Origin: Roseococcus sp. SDR
GTDB lineage: Bacteria; Pseudomonadota; Alphaproteobacteria; Acetobacterales; Acetobacteraceae
DNA length: 64,000 nt
Direction: 5' to 3'
Assembly: GCF_019083995.1 (NCBI RefSeq)
Contig: NZ_JAHRCU010000010.1
Coordinates: forward strand, 1 to 64,000
The notes under the pieces were generated by a model that worked only from the letters and a program-made list of their open reading frames with translations, was not told the DNA's origin and made no database searches. The position numbers and the translations under genes were made by a program. How positions within the stretch are numbered: position 1 is the first letter of the stretch; every line of letters begins with the position of its first letter. Shown piece by piece: positions 26,439-35,151 of the stretch.

Positions 26439-28607
26439 TCAATCCTGATGCAGTCGGTCCGTCTTGGGGCGGCGCGCCGGCGGGCGGGGCTTGGGCGCGT
26501 GGAGCGCGCTGCCCCGGCCGGAGAGGGAGGGGTTGGTCATGAAATACTCATGCGCCGAGAATTGGCGCGGATCGGGCGTGCGGCGGCGCCAGGTGCCATC
26601 CGGCTCCAGGTCCCAGCTCTGTGCGGCGTCGCGCAGGTTGACCACCATGATCTGGTCCAGCACCTGGGCATGCACGGTGGCGTTCTCGACCGGCACCATG
26701 GTCTCCACGCGCCAATCCATGTTGCGCGCCATCCAGTCGGCCGAGGAGATGTAGACGCGGGCGCGGCGGCTGGGCAGGCGGTGGCCATTGCCGAAGCAGT
26801 AGATGCGGGAATGCTCCAGGAAGCGGCCCACGATGCTCTTCACGCGGATGTTTTCGGAGAGGCCGGGCACGCCGGGGCGCAGGCAGCAGATGCCGCGCAC
26901 GACGCATTCGACGCGCACGCCCGCCTGGCTCGCGCGATACAGCGCGTCGATCAGCTCATTATCCACCAGGCTGTTCATCTTGAGCCAGATGCCGCCGGGC
27001 TTGCCGGCCATGGCGAAGGCGATCTCCTGCTCGATCAGGCCCATCAGCGAGGGGCGGATGGTGAGCGGTGCGAAAGCGAGCCGTTCCATCGCCTCGGGCC
27101 GGGCATAGCCGGTCATGTAGTTGAACAGCTTGGAGGCATCGCGCGTCAGCACCGGGTCGGCCGTGAAGAAGCTGAGGTCGGTGTAGATGCGCGCCGTGAT
27201 GGGATGGTAGTTGCCCGTGCCGAAATGCGCGTAGCTGCGCAGGCTCTGCCCCTCGCGCCGGATGACGAGGCTGATCTTGGCGTGGGTCTTGAGCTCGACG
27301 AAGCCATAGACGACCTGCACGCCGGCCGCCTCCAGCTCGCGCGCGATGGAGATGTTGCGCTCCTCGTCGAAGCGCGCCTTCAGCTCCACCATGGCGGTGA
27401 CGGATTTGCCGGCCTCGGCCGCCTCGATCAGGGCGCGGGCGATGGGGCTGTCGCGGCTCGTGCGGTAGAGCGTCTGCTTGATGCCGACCACATTGGGGTC
27501 GCGCGCCGCCTGGCGCAGGAACTGCACCACCACGTCGAAGCTCTCATAGGGGTGGTGGACCACGATGTCCTTGGCGCGGATCGCGGCGAAGCAATCGCCG
27601 CCGAAATCCAGGATGCGTTCGGGGAAGCGCGGCGTGTAGGGCGTGAACAGCAGGTCCGGCCGGTCATCCACGATCAGCGCCTTGAGGTCCGCCACACCCA
27701 GCAGCCCGTCCACGGTGAAGACGGCGTTGCGGTCGGCGTCCAGCTCCTCGGCTACGAAGTCGATCATGTCGGACGGCATGCGCGCATCGACCGCGAGGCG
27801 GATGGCACGCCCGCGACGGCGGCGCTTCAGCGCCGTTTCGTAGCTGCGGACCAGATCCTCGGCCTCTTCCTCGAATTCCACGTCGGTGTCGCGGATCAGG
27901 CGGAACAGGCCGCGCTCGGCCGGGATGAAGCCAGGGAAGAGGTGGTGCAGGTTCAGCGCCACCACATCCTCCAGCACGACGAAGCGGATGCCGCCCTCCA
28001 TGCTCGCCGGCATGCGGATGAAGCGGTCCACCTGGGGCGGCAGGTTGATCAGCGCCCGCATGGTGCCGCCATCCTCCTCGCGCACCAGCTTCAGCACCAT
28101 GCAGAGGGCGAGGTTGGAGATGAAGGGGAAGGGGTGGGCGGGGTCAACCGCGAGCGGCGTGATGAGCGGGAAGATGCGCTCGAGGAAGTAGTGCTCCAGC
28201 CAGGCGACATCCACCGGCTGCAGCTCATCGGCGTCCAGCACGGCGAAGCCGGCGGGGCGGAGCAGATGGCGCAGCGTCCGCCAGGCCTCCTGCTGACCCT
28301 CGATCAGCGTCGCACCCCGCGCCTGGATGGCGGCGAGCTGCTGGGTGGGCGAGAGGCCATCCGGCGTCAGCGCCTGCACGCCCTCGCGTTCCTGCCCGAC
28401 CAGGCCGGCGACGCGCACCGAGTAGAATTCGTCGAGGTTGGAGCCGGAGATGGCGACGAATCTGAGGCGTTCGAGCAGCGGGTGCTGGGGGTTCGCTGCC
28501 TCCTCCAGCACGCGCGTGTTGAAGTCGAGCCAGGAGAGCTCCCGGTTGAAGAAGCGGCCCGGATCGGTGAGCGGCTGGGGAAAGGGGATGGCTTCGGCGG
28601 TGGACAT
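26439..28607 (-). CDS. ppk1: Polyphosphate kinase 1
   Basis: 722 aa. It reversibly makes polyphosphate from ATP. The N-terminal domain starts [20 protein letters not shown]. The catalytic phosphohistidine region is [21 protein letters not shown], and the second HKD-like region is [19 protein letters not shown]. The length matches the family. A 20-residue proline- and arginine-rich tail follows the usual end. It is in an operon with ppx downstream and hdaA ten bases upstream, the normal alphaproteobacterial order. Confidence 0.97.
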   Translation of the reverse strand: MSTAEAIPFPQPLTDPGRFFNRELSWLDFNTRVLEEAANPQHPLLERLRFVAISGSNLDEFYSVRVAGLVGQEREGVQALTPDGLSPTQQLAAIQARGATLIEGQQEAWRTLRHLLRPAGFAVLDADELQPVDVAWLEHYFLERIFPLITPLAVDPAHPFPFISNLALCMVLKLVREEDGGTMRALINLPPQVDRFIRMPASMEGGIRFVVLEDVVALNLHHLFPGFIPAERGLFRLIRDTDVEFEEEAEDLVRSYETALKRRRRGRAIRLAVDARMPSDMIDFVAEELDADRNAVFTVDGLLGVADLKALIVDDRPDLLFTPYTPRFPERILDFGGDCFAAIRAKDIVVHHPYESFDVVVQFLRQAARDPNVVGIKQTLYRTSRDSPIARALIEAAEAGKSVTAMVELKARFDEERNISIARELEAAGVQVVYGFVELKTHAKISLVIRREGQSLRSYAHFGTGNYHPITARIYTDLSFFTADPVLTRDASKLFNYMTGYARPEAMERLAFAPLTIRPSLMGLIEQEIAFAMAGKPGGIWLKMNSLVDNELIDALYRASQAGVRVECVVRGICCLRPGVPGLSENIRVKSIVGRFLEHSRIYCFGNGHRLPSRRARVYISSADWMARNMDWRVETMVPVENATVHAQVLDQIMVVNLRDAAQSWDLEPDGTWRRRTPDPRQFSAHEYFMTNPSLSGRGSALHAPKPRPPARRPKTDRLHQD

Positions 28608-28616
28608 GCGGCGAGC

Positions 28617-29324
28617 CTATAGCAAGGCCGCGCCGGGGGGCACCGCTTCCGCGTCGGATGTCTCCGAACCGTCATCCATCAGGGGGGCGAGCACGGCCAG
28701 CGAGGCGGCGCGCGTCAGGCGGCGGCCGGCGGCGAGCGAGGCGCGGTCGAGGCGCGCCACGGCTTCCGCCATCACCGCGGCGCGGCGAGGCAGGCGGCGG
28801 CGGAGCGTGGTGAGGAGCGCCGGGTCGAGCGCGATCTGCCGATCGGCCAGATGCTTGGCGAGGAGCGCGTCGAGCAGCGCGTCCGAGGGTTCATCGAGCA
28901 GGGCGACGGCGGTGGCGGCGAGGCGCGAGCGGAGATCGGGCAGCGCCACGCGCCAGCGGGATGGCGGGCGGGCGGCGGCCATCAGCAGAGGCAGCCGGGC
29001 CTCGGCGCAGGCGTTGATGAGGTGGAAGAGGGCGGCTTCCTCGCCGGGGAGGTCGGCCTCGTCCAGCGCCACGCCGCGGGTCGGCGCCTCGGGCAGGCCG
29101 GTCAGGCTGGGGCCGCGCAGCAGGGTCCAGCCCTCGGCCTCGGCCGTGGCGTGCAGCAGATGCGTCTTGCCGGTGCCGGGCGGGCCGGCGAGCAGCAGGC
29201 GGCCATCGGGCCAGCGATCCGGCGCCGAGAGCCAGCGCAGCGCCTCGTCATTGCTGGCGTCGGGCACGAAATCCGCGGCGGCGTAGGAGGGCTGGGCCTC
29301 CAGCTGCAAGAGCAGCTGGGTCAT
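28617..29324 (-). CDS. hdaA: DnaA-related regulatory ATPase (Hda/HdaA-like)
   Basis: 235 aa. Hda-type proteins bind the sliding clamp and stimulate DnaA-ATP hydrolysis to prevent over-initiation. The N-terminal MTQLLLQLEAQPSY contains a clamp-binding-like QLLLQL. Walker A is GPPGTGKTHLL and the Walker B region is GVALDEADLPG. The C-terminal lid helices follow, without a DnaA domain IV. Its place between an AI-2E gene and ppk is shared with other alphaproteobacteria. Repeat copy 2 lies in its upstream region. Confidence 0.9.
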   Translation of the reverse strand: MTQLLLQLEAQPSYAAADFVPDASNDEALRWLSAPDRWPDGRLLLAGPPGTGKTHLLHATAEAEGWTLLRGPSLTGLPEAPTRGVALDEADLPGEEAALFHLINACAEARLPLLMAAARPPSRWRVALPDLRSRLAATAVALLDEPSDALLDALLAKHLADRQIALDPALLTTLRRRLPRRAAVMAEAVARLDRASLAAGRRLTRAASLAVLAPLMDDGSETSDAEAVPPGAALL

Positions 29325-29332
29325 TGTTTTCG

Positions 29333-29436
29333 GCCCTCAGACGGCGGGCGCCGGCTCCGCCGGCTTGCCTTCGCGCCGTGCCGGGTGCGCGGGTGGGAAG
29401 CGCGGTCTGGGCGCGCCGGCCGCGGTGCGGCCGGAT
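29333..29436 (+). repeat. Interspersed double-hairpin repeat, copy 2
   Basis: It has the same layout as copy 1: CCCTCAGACGGCGGGCG, then the hairpin GCCGGCTCCGCCGGC, CTTGCCTTCGCGCCG, and the second hairpin CCGGCCGCGGTGCGGCCGG. It occupies most of the 136-base gap between the AI-2E stop and the hdaA start (both minus strand), so it sits inside a likely operon in the hdaA leader. Confidence 0.75.
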
Positions 29437-29460
29437 TTTCCATGCGCATCGCGGGTTGGG

Positions 29461-30585
29461 TCACAATCCTGTCCTCGGCGGGTCGAGGTAGAGGGGGCTT
29501 TCCAGGTAGCGCCGCAGCCAGTGGCGGGCGAGGACGCCGATCGCGGCCGCGATGGGCACGGCCAGCAGCACGCCCAGGAAGCCGAAGGCCACACCGCCCG
29601 CGAAGAGCGCGAAGATGACCCAGACCGCGTGCAGCTCCACCCGGTCCCCGATCAGCCGGGGGTAGATGATATAGGCCTCCAGCACCTGGCCCACGACGAA
29701 GACGGCGACGACCATCAGCACGCCGTTCCAGTCGCCCCATTGGCCGATGGCGAGCAGCACGGCGAGCGCGAAGCCGGTGAAGGAGCCGACATAGGGGATG
29801 AAGGAGAGGAAGCCCGAGATCAGCCCGATCATCAGCCCGAGTTCGAGCCCGATCAGCGAGAGCGCGCTGGCATAGAAGACGCCGAGTGCCAGGCAGCAGA
29901 GCAATTGCCCGCGCAGCCAGGCCGAGAGCACGCGGTCCATGTCGCGCGCCAATTGCCGGAGCGAGGCGGCGGAGCGGCGGGGCAGCCAGCTCTCCATCCG
30001 CGCCATGATGCCCGGCCAGTCGCGCAGCAGGTAGAAGCTGACGACGGGGGTGACGATGGCCAGCGTGAAGACGTTGAACAGCGCGAAGCCACCGCCGATG
30101 AGGCGCGTGGCGGCGGTGCCGAGCCAGCTGACCATGGCGCCCGCCTGGCCGATGATGAGTTCGCGCAGGCGGGCATCCACCATCTCGGGGCCGGCCGCTT
30201 CCTCGAGCGAGAGCAGGAAGTCCCGCAGATTGGCGTTGATGGTGGCGATGTAGCCGGGCAGGCGCGCCAGCAGGATGCCGATCTGCGCGATGATGAGCGG
30301 GTAGAGCAGCAGCAGGGCCAGCAGGCCGAGCAGCAGCAGCAGGAAGACCAGCCCCATGGCGGCGACGCCGCGCGGCACGCCGAGGCGGGCGAGGCGCGTG
30401 GCCAGCGGGTCAAGGAAATAGGCGATGCAGATGGCCAGCACGAAGGGGGTGAGGATCCCCGCGAAGAGCCAGAAGGCGGAGACCAGTACGGCCAGCACGC
30501 CCAGCGTCAGCATGGTGCGCTGGCGGCGGGTGGCGACCATCGGGCCCGGGCGGCCGCGGCCGGGGGCGGGGATCAGGTCGCTCAT
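29461..30585 (-). CDS. AI-2E family transporter (PerM-like)
   Basis: 374 aa with about seven to eight transmembrane segments. The family includes the AI-2 exporter TqsA and various permeases, so a specific substrate should not be assumed. Visible features are the N-terminal helical pair, a central soluble stretch (residues about 130-175), and the family-typical SFLSFIPYVGSFTGFALAVL and GPVGQ-like VVGQVLEAYIIYPRLIG. Its start overlaps the phosphatidyltransferase stop (ATGA). Confidence 0.88.
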   Translation of the reverse strand: MSDLIPAPGRGRPGPMVATRRQRTMLTLGVLAVLVSAFWLFAGILTPFVLAICIAYFLDPLATRLARLGVPRGVAAMGLVFLLLLLGLLALLLLYPLIIAQIGILLARLPGYIATINANLRDFLLSLEEAAGPEMVDARLRELIIGQAGAMVSWLGTAATRLIGGGFALFNVFTLAIVTPVVSFYLLRDWPGIMARMESWLPRRSAASLRQLARDMDRVLSAWLRGQLLCCLALGVFYASALSLIGLELGLMIGLISGFLSFIPYVGSFTGFALAVLLAIGQWGDWNGVLMVVAVFVVGQVLEAYIIYPRLIGDRVELHAVWVIFALFAGGVAFGFLGVLLAVPIAAAIGVLARHWLRRYLESPLYLDPPRTGL

Positions 30586-31142
30586 GCGGGCATGCGGCGC
30601 GCGGCCTGCACGACATAGGCGATGCCCGAGGCGGCCGTGCTGGCCGCGACCAGCCAGATGAGCAGCGTGACCGCGGTTTCCATCGGCACGGCGAAGCCAT
30701 GGACGAAGAGGGCCAGCGCGGCGAGCGCGATCTGCAGCAGCGTGTTCAGCTTGCTGATCCAGAGCGGCTTGATGGGTGGCCGGTTGCCCACCATCCAGAG
30801 CAGGGTGAGGCCGCCCACGATCACGAGGTCACGGAAGACGACGAGGATGGCGAGCCAGTCGGGCAGCACGCCGATGGCGGCGAGCGTGACATAGACCGAG
30901 ACGAGCAGCGCCTTGTCCGCCACCGGGTCGAGCAGCGCGCCGATGGCCGAGCGCGCGTTGCGCACGCGGGCCAGCCATCCGTCCAGCGCGTCCGAGATTC
31001 CGGCGGCGAGGAAGAGCAGGAAGGCATGGTCCAGCCGGTGCTGCAGGATGAGCCAGATGGTGCCCGGCACGGCGAAGAGCCGCGCCAGCGTGATGACGTT
31101 GGGCAGCGTCAGCAGGACCTGTGGGGGCGGGCTGTCGCTCAT
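30582..31142 (-). CDS. CDP-alcohol phosphatidyltransferase (PgsA-like)
   Basis: 186 aa with about five membrane helices. It transfers a phosphatidyl group from CDP-diacylglycerol to an alcohol; PgsA makes phosphatidylglycerol phosphate. The complete family signature D-x2-DG-x2-AR-x8-G-x3-D-x3-D is present from SDALDGWLAR to DPVADK. The start at 31142 gives MSDSPPPQVLLTLPNVITLARL; the longer frame upstream overlaps the preceding gene. Which alcohol is used cannot be read from sequence, but the PgsA type fits best. Confidence 0.9.
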   Translation of the reverse strand: MSDSPPPQVLLTLPNVITLARLFAVPGTIWLILQHRLDHAFLLFLAAGISDALDGWLARVRNARSAIGALLDPVADKALLVSVYVTLAAIGVLPDWLAILVVFRDLVIVGGLTLLWMVGNRPPIKPLWISKLNTLLQIALAALALFVHGFAVPMETAVTLLIWLVAASTAASGIAYVVQAARRMPA

Positions 31143-31155
31143 CGCGGGTGCGGGC

Positions 31156-31836
31156 TCAGCCCCCGGAACCCAGCGCGACCTGCCAGCTGGCGCCATTCTC
31201 GGTGACGATCAGGCCCGCGCCGCCGAGCGCCGCCGCGGCCTCGCCCGCCGGTTGCCGCAGGCCGAGCCGGAAGCGCGCCGCATCCATGCTGAGCGAGATG
31301 ATCTCCATGCTCGCCACGCTGCCCGAGGCGCGCAGCCGGCGCCGCAGCTCCAGCCATTCGGAGAGGGAGCTGTGCCGGCTGCTGGCTTCCATGAAGGACT
31401 GCGCCGCCATGGGGATGTTGAGCGCGAGGCCGCCGCCGCCCCCGGCCGGCGGCGTGAAGCTGCGCCCGGTTGTGGAGGCGACGAGGCCCGGGTTGAACTG
31501 CACGGTGAGCCGCCCGGAATAGCGCGTGGGGGTGGTGCGCTCCTCCTCCACGATGAGGGCGGCGACCATGTTTTCGAGTTGCGAATCCGGCGGGATGGGG
31601 CCGCCCGTGGCGCCCGTCTGTTCCAGCAGGCGCTGCCAGGCGATGCGCCGCGCACTGGCATGGGCGCGGTCACGGGCGAGGACGGCGTTCTCGGCCGTGG
31701 CCTCGGCCGGGACGCCGCGCTGGACCAGGGGGTTGTCCTGGGCGGCCAGGGGGGCGCAATACAGGAGGAGCAGCGCGGCCGCCGCCAGCAGATGTCGGGC
31801 CATCGATTGTCGGATTGTCGCGCCGCCCCTGACCAT
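31156..31836 (-). CDS. DUF2066 domain-containing exported protein
   Basis: 226 aa. It carries a signal peptide ([22 protein letters not shown]) after 11 extra residues if the ATG at 31836 is used. That ATG has an AAGAGG Shine-Dalgarno; the ATG at 31803 gives a cleaner signal but no clear Shine-Dalgarno. The domain has the [18 protein letters not shown] and [12 protein letters not shown] segments seen in DUF2066 proteins, which commonly neighbour purM. The function is unknown. It heads a minus-strand run through to ppx and is divergent from purM. Confidence 0.72.
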   Translation of the reverse strand: MVRGGATIRQSMARHLLAAAALLLLYCAPLAAQDNPLVQRGVPAEATAENAVLARDRAHASARRIAWQRLLEQTGATGGPIPPDSQLENMVAALIVEEERTTPTRYSGRLTVQFNPGLVASTTGRSFTPPAGGGGGLALNIPMAAQSFMEASSRHSSLSEWLELRRRLRASGSVASMEIISLSMDAARFRLGLRQPAGEAAAALGGAGLIVTENGASWQVALGSGG

Positions 31837-31885
31837 CTATCCCATCCTCTTCATTCCATGTCCGTGTAGCCCATCGGAGGCGGCC

Positions 31886-32965
31886 CTGAACAGTTCCGAG
31901 AAGCCCGAAGCCCCCGCGCAGGGCCTGACCTATGCCGCCGCCGGGGTGGATATCGAGGCGGGCGATGCGCTGGTCGAGCGGATCAAGCCGCTCGCTCGCA
32001 GCACCAATCGCGCGGGCAGCATGGGGGGCCTGGGCGGCTTCGGCGCTCTGTTCGACCTGAAGGCGGCGGGCTTCACCGACCCGGTGCTGATCTCCTCCAC
32101 CGATGGCGTGGGCACCAAGCTGCGCCTGGCGATCAAGGCGGGCATCCATGGCAAGGTCGGCATCGACCTCGTCGCCATGTGCGTGAACGACCTGATCGTG
32201 CAGGGGGGTGAGCCGCTTTTCTTCCTGGACTATTTCGCCACCGGGAAACTCGATGTCGCGCAGGCGGCCGAGGTCGTCTCGGGCATCGCCGAGGGCTGCC
32301 GCCAGGCGGGCTGCGCGCTGGTGGGTGGCGAGACGGCCGAGATGCCCGGCATGTATCACGGCGGCGATTATGACCTGGCTGGCTTCTCGGTGGGCGCGGC
32401 CGAGCGCGGCGCGCTGCTGCCGAAGGAGGTCGGGCCGGGCGATGTGCTGATCGGGCTCGGCTCCTCCGGCGTGCATTCCAACGGGTTTTCGCTGGTGCGG
32501 CGGGTGATCGCGGCGGCGGGGCTGGCGCTGACGGATGAGGCGCCCTTCGCGCCGGGGATGAGCCTGGGCGAGGCGCTGCTGGCGCCGACGCGCATCTATG
32601 TGAAGCCGCTGCTGGCGCTGCATCGCGCGGGGCTGCTCAAGGCGGCCGCGCATATCACGGGCGGCGGGCTGCCGGGCAACCTGCCGCGCGTGCTGCCCGA
32701 GGGCGTGGGGGCGGAGGTCGTGGCCGGTTCCTGGCCGGTGCCGCCGGTGTTTTCCTGGCTGGCGAAGGCGGGCGGCGTGGCCGAGGCCGAGATGCTGCGC
32801 GTCTTCAATTGCGGGCTCGGCATGGTCTGCGTGGTGGCCGAGGCGGATGCGGAGGCCGTGCTGTCGCATCTCACGGCTTCGGGCGAGGCGGCGTTCCGGG
32901 TGGGGCGCCTCGTCGCCGCGACGGGCGAGGCGGAAGTGACCATGCAAGGTACGCTCGGCCTGTGA
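31886..32965 (+). CDS. purM: Phosphoribosylformylglycinamidine cyclo-ligase, apparent CTG start
   Basis: 359 aa. It catalyses the fifth step of purine synthesis (FGAM to AIR) with ATP. Clear motifs are [53 protein letters not shown] and [21 protein letters not shown]. The family N-terminus requires a start about 10-12 residues before LTYAAAG. No ATG, GTG or TTG lies there in frame. CTG at 31886 has GGAGG five bases upstream and is the best start. Its stop overlaps the purN GTG. Confidence 0.93.
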   Translation: MNSSEKPEAPAQGLTYAAAGVDIEAGDALVERIKPLARSTNRAGSMGGLGGFGALFDLKAAGFTDPVLISSTDGVGTKLRLAIKAGIHGKVGIDLVAMCVNDLIVQGGEPLFFLDYFATGKLDVAQAAEVVSGIAEGCRQAGCALVGGETAEMPGMYHGGDYDLAGFSVGAAERGALLPKEVGPGDVLIGLGSSGVHSNGFSLVRRVIAAAGLALTDEAPFAPGMSLGEALLAPTRIYVKPLLALHRAGLLKAAAHITGGGLPGNLPRVLPEGVGAEVVAGSWPVPPVFSWLAKAGGVAEAEMLRVFNCGLGMVCVVAEADAEAVLSHLTASGEAAFRVGRLVAATGEAEVTMQGTLGL

Positions 32966-33642
32966 ACCGGCCGCGCGTCGCGATCCTGATCTCCGGCCGC
33001 GGCTCCAATATGGTGGCCCTGCTGGAAGCGGCGGCGCATCCCGACTACCCGGCCGACATTGCTCTCGTCATCTCCAACCGCGCCGATGCGGGCGGGCTCG
33101 ACCGTGCCAGGGACATGGGGGTGCCGGCGCTGGTGGTGCCGAGCCGCGGCCGCACGCGCGAGGATTTCGAGGCCGAGCTCGGCGCCGTGCTGGCGCGGGA
33201 GGGAATCGAGATCCTGGCGCTGGCGGGCTTCATGCGCGTGCTCACGGCGGGCTTCGTCTCCGCCTGGGAGGGGCGGATGATCAACATCCATCCCTCGCTG
33301 CTGCCGAGCTTCCCGGGCCTCGACACCCATGCGCGCGCGCTGGCCGCCGGGGTCCGCCTGCATGGCTGCACGGTGCATCTCGTGAGTGCCGGCGTGGATG
33401 AGGGGCCGATCCTGGCGCAGGCGGCCGTGCCCGTGCAGATGCATGATACGGAGGAGACGTTGGCCGCCCGTGTGCTGGAGCAGGAGCACCGGCTGTATCC
33501 GGCGGCACTCGCCTGGCTCGCGGCGGGGCGGGTGCGGGTGCAGGCGGGCCGCGCCTATGTGGCGGCGGCGGATGCGCGCGGGCGCCTCGTGAACCCCTTG
33601 CCGGCCGGCGCGGCAGTTTCTACACAAGCCCCACGCGATTGA
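32962..33642 (+). CDS. purN: Phosphoribosylglycinamide formyltransferase
   Basis: 226 aa. It transfers a formyl group from 10-formyl-tetrahydrofolate to GAR in purine synthesis. The start is GTG overlapping the purM stop (GTGA), giving [20 protein letters not shown]. Catalytic motifs are [13 protein letters not shown] and [20 protein letters not shown]-terminal extension of about 25 residues follows the usual end. The two genes form a purMN operon. Confidence 0.95.
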   Translation: MNRPRVAILISGRGSNMVALLEAAAHPDYPADIALVISNRADAGGLDRARDMGVPALVVPSRGRTREDFEAELGAVLAREGIEILALAGFMRVLTAGFVSAWEGRMINIHPSLLPSFPGLDTHARALAAGVRLHGCTVHLVSAGVDEGPILAQAAVPVQMHDTEETLAARVLEQEHRLYPAALAWLAAGRVRVQAGRAYVAAADARGRLVNPLPAGAAVSTQAPRD

Positions 33643-33653
33643 GGAACAAGGGC

Positions 33654-33812
33654 ATGGCCGAACAGCCGATGAGCATCGAGATGGTCGAAGTGAAGGCCGA
33701 GGACATCATGGGCGAGCGCCGTGACATGTTCGATGGCTTCATCACCGCCACCAAGTGGGGCATCGGCGCCACGGTCGTCTTGCTGGTCGCCATCTACCTC
33801 TTCTTCGGCTGA
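33654..33812 (+). CDS. aa3-type cytochrome c oxidase subunit IV, 52 aa
   Basis: 52 aa, a short single-spanning inner-membrane protein. The N-terminal half is soluble and acidic (MAEQPMSIEMVEVKAED). It is followed by RDMFDGFITATKWGIGATVV and a helix ending LLVAIYLFFG. The F-x-x-F-x-x-x-T-K-W-G pattern with one C-terminal helix matches the small bacterial aa3 oxidase subunit IV family. GAGG lies upstream of the ATG. It is 11 bases after purN and is not near other oxidase genes. An unrelated small membrane protein remains possible. Confidence 0.75.
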   Translation: MAEQPMSIEMVEVKAEDIMGERRDMFDGFITATKWGIGATVVLLVAIYLFFG

Positions 33813-33827
33813 TCCGGGCGCCCGCCG

Positions 33828-34538
33828 GTGAAGCGGGCGCTGCCGCGGGGCGAGCATGCGCTCCACCCGCTTCTGCTGGCGCTCCTTCTGCTCATGCTGG
33901 GCGTGAAGCCGCTGGTCGAGATGGGCTGGCTGCCGCGCTTCTCCCTCGCGCTGGGGCTGCAGGCCGTGATCCTGGCGGGGCTGTTCTGCCTCGATTCGGC
34001 GCGCAACCGCCGCCGGCACCTTGTCATCGCCGCGCTGCTGACCGGGGCGGGCCTGCAGGGGCTGGCGCTGGGCCTGCCGGGCGGCCCGCCGGGGCTGGTC
34101 GCGGCCGGGGCGGCGGCGCTTTCGCTCGCCGTGCTGATGGTGGCGATCCTCGTGCAGGTCTTCGCCGCGGGGCCCGTCACCATGCGCCGCATCGAAGGGG
34201 CGATCGCGGCCTATCTCTTGATCGGCCTGATCTTCGCGTGCCTGTTTGACCTGGTGCAGGGGCTCGACCCCGGCGCTTTCCAATACAACGGCCCGGCGCC
34301 GGAGGCCCGGCAGGTGGTGGGGCACCTCTTCTTCAGCTTCGTCACGCTGACCACCACGGGCTATGGCGATGTGGTGCCGGTGCATCCGGTGGCGCGGGCG
34401 CTCGCCATCCTCGAGGCGCTGATCGGGCAGCTCTACCTCGCGATCCTGCTGGCGCGGCTGGTTTCGCTGGAGATCGCGCATCGCCGGGACGGCGCGGGGG
34501 AAAGCCGTCGGGATGGCGGGAAGCCCGACCCCAAATGA
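33828..34538 (+). CDS. Two-pore-type potassium channel family protein
   Basis: 236 aa. The C-terminal pore module has the selectivity filter TLTTTGYGDVVPVHP between two membrane helices, so it should be a K+-selective pore. Before it are about four further hydrophobic helices (residues 10-130) without charged voltage-sensor arginines. The start is GTG, 15 bases after the small oxidase subunit. It has no RCK/TrkA-N domain. It ends at a strong terminator shared with ndk. Confidence 0.88.
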   Translation: MKRALPRGEHALHPLLLALLLLMLGVKPLVEMGWLPRFSLALGLQAVILAGLFCLDSARNRRRHLVIAALLTGAGLQGLALGLPGGPPGLVAAGAAALSLAVLMVAILVQVFAAGPVTMRRIEGAIAAYLLIGLIFACLFDLVQGLDPGAFQYNGPAPEARQVVGHLFFSFVTLTTTGYGDVVPVHPVARALAILEALIGQLYLAILLARLVSLEIAHRRDGAGESRRDGGKPDPK

Positions 34539-34567
34539 AAAAGGCCGGGCGTTTCCGCCCGGCCTTT
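34538..34567. terminator. Bidirectional intrinsic terminator between the channel gene and ndk
   Basis: GGCCGGGC (34543-34550) pairs with GCCCGGCC (34557-34564), loop GTTTCC. On the minus strand it is followed by TTTTT (for ndk), on the plus strand by TTT (for the channel gene). Both genes end within about 30 bases of it. Confidence 0.88.
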
Positions 34568-34590
34568 CATGATCGGCGCGGTGTGGCCGC

Positions 34591-35013
34591 TCAGCCGACC
34601 AGTTCGCAGCCCGCGAAGAAATAGGCGATCTCGATCGCGGCATTCTCCAGGCTGTCGCTGCCATGCACGCTGTTCGCCTCGATGCTCTCGGCGAACATCT
34701 TGCGGATGGTGCCCTCGGCAGCGTTGGCGGGGTTGGTGGCGCCCATCAGGTCGCGATGGGCCTGCACGGCGTTCTCGCCTTCCAGCACCTGCACGACCAC
34801 GGGACCGGAGACCATGAAGTCCACCAGGTCATTGTAGAAGGGGCGGGCGGCGTGCACCTCGTAGAACTTCTTGGCGTGCTGGCGGCTCATCCAGATGCGC
34901 TTCTGCGCGATGATGCGCAGGCCGGCCTTCTCGTAGACGGCGTTGATGGCGCCGGTCAGGTTGCGGCGCGTGGCGTCCGGCTTGATGATGCTGAAGGTGC
35001 GTTCGATGGCCAT
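34591..35013 (-). CDS. ndk: Nucleoside diphosphate kinase
   Basis: 140 aa, the usual length. It transfers the gamma phosphate between nucleoside triphosphates and diphosphates through a phosphohistidine. [18 protein letters not shown] starts the protein, and the active-site region [20 protein letters not shown] contains the catalytic histidine. It is monocistronic, with its own terminator. Confidence 0.97.
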   Translation of the reverse strand: MAIERTFSIIKPDATRRNLTGAINAVYEKAGLRIIAQKRIWMSRQHAKKFYEVHAARPFYNDLVDFMVSGPVVVQVLEGENAVQAHRDLMGATNPANAAEGTIRKMFAESIEANSVHGSDSLENAAIEIAYFFAGCELVG

Positions 35014-35151
35014 GGAGGGCGTCCCTTGACGTGATGTGGGGGGCAATTGCCCAAGCCCGCGCTGGGACGCAAGCCCCGGGCGGCAGATTCGCGGGGCTGG
35101 GGCCGCATATCGGGCATGTCCCGGCGCCGTGATTCTGGGTAAACCGCGCGC

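Noticed and set aside
26379-28622. 747-codon plus-strand open frame opposite ppk1
   Set aside because: It is fully antisense to a clear polyphosphate kinase, rich in His, Asp and Ala, and has no recognisable domain or Shine-Dalgarno.
28617-29460. Replication origin near the DnaA-related gene
   Set aside because: No cluster of DnaA boxes (TTATCCACA-like) or AT-rich unwinding region is present. HdaA is a regulator and does not mark oriC.
29461-30585. Calling the AI-2E family gene an autoinducer-2 exporter
   Set aside because: The family name is broad, there is no quorum-sensing gene nearby, and the sequence alone does not show the substrate.
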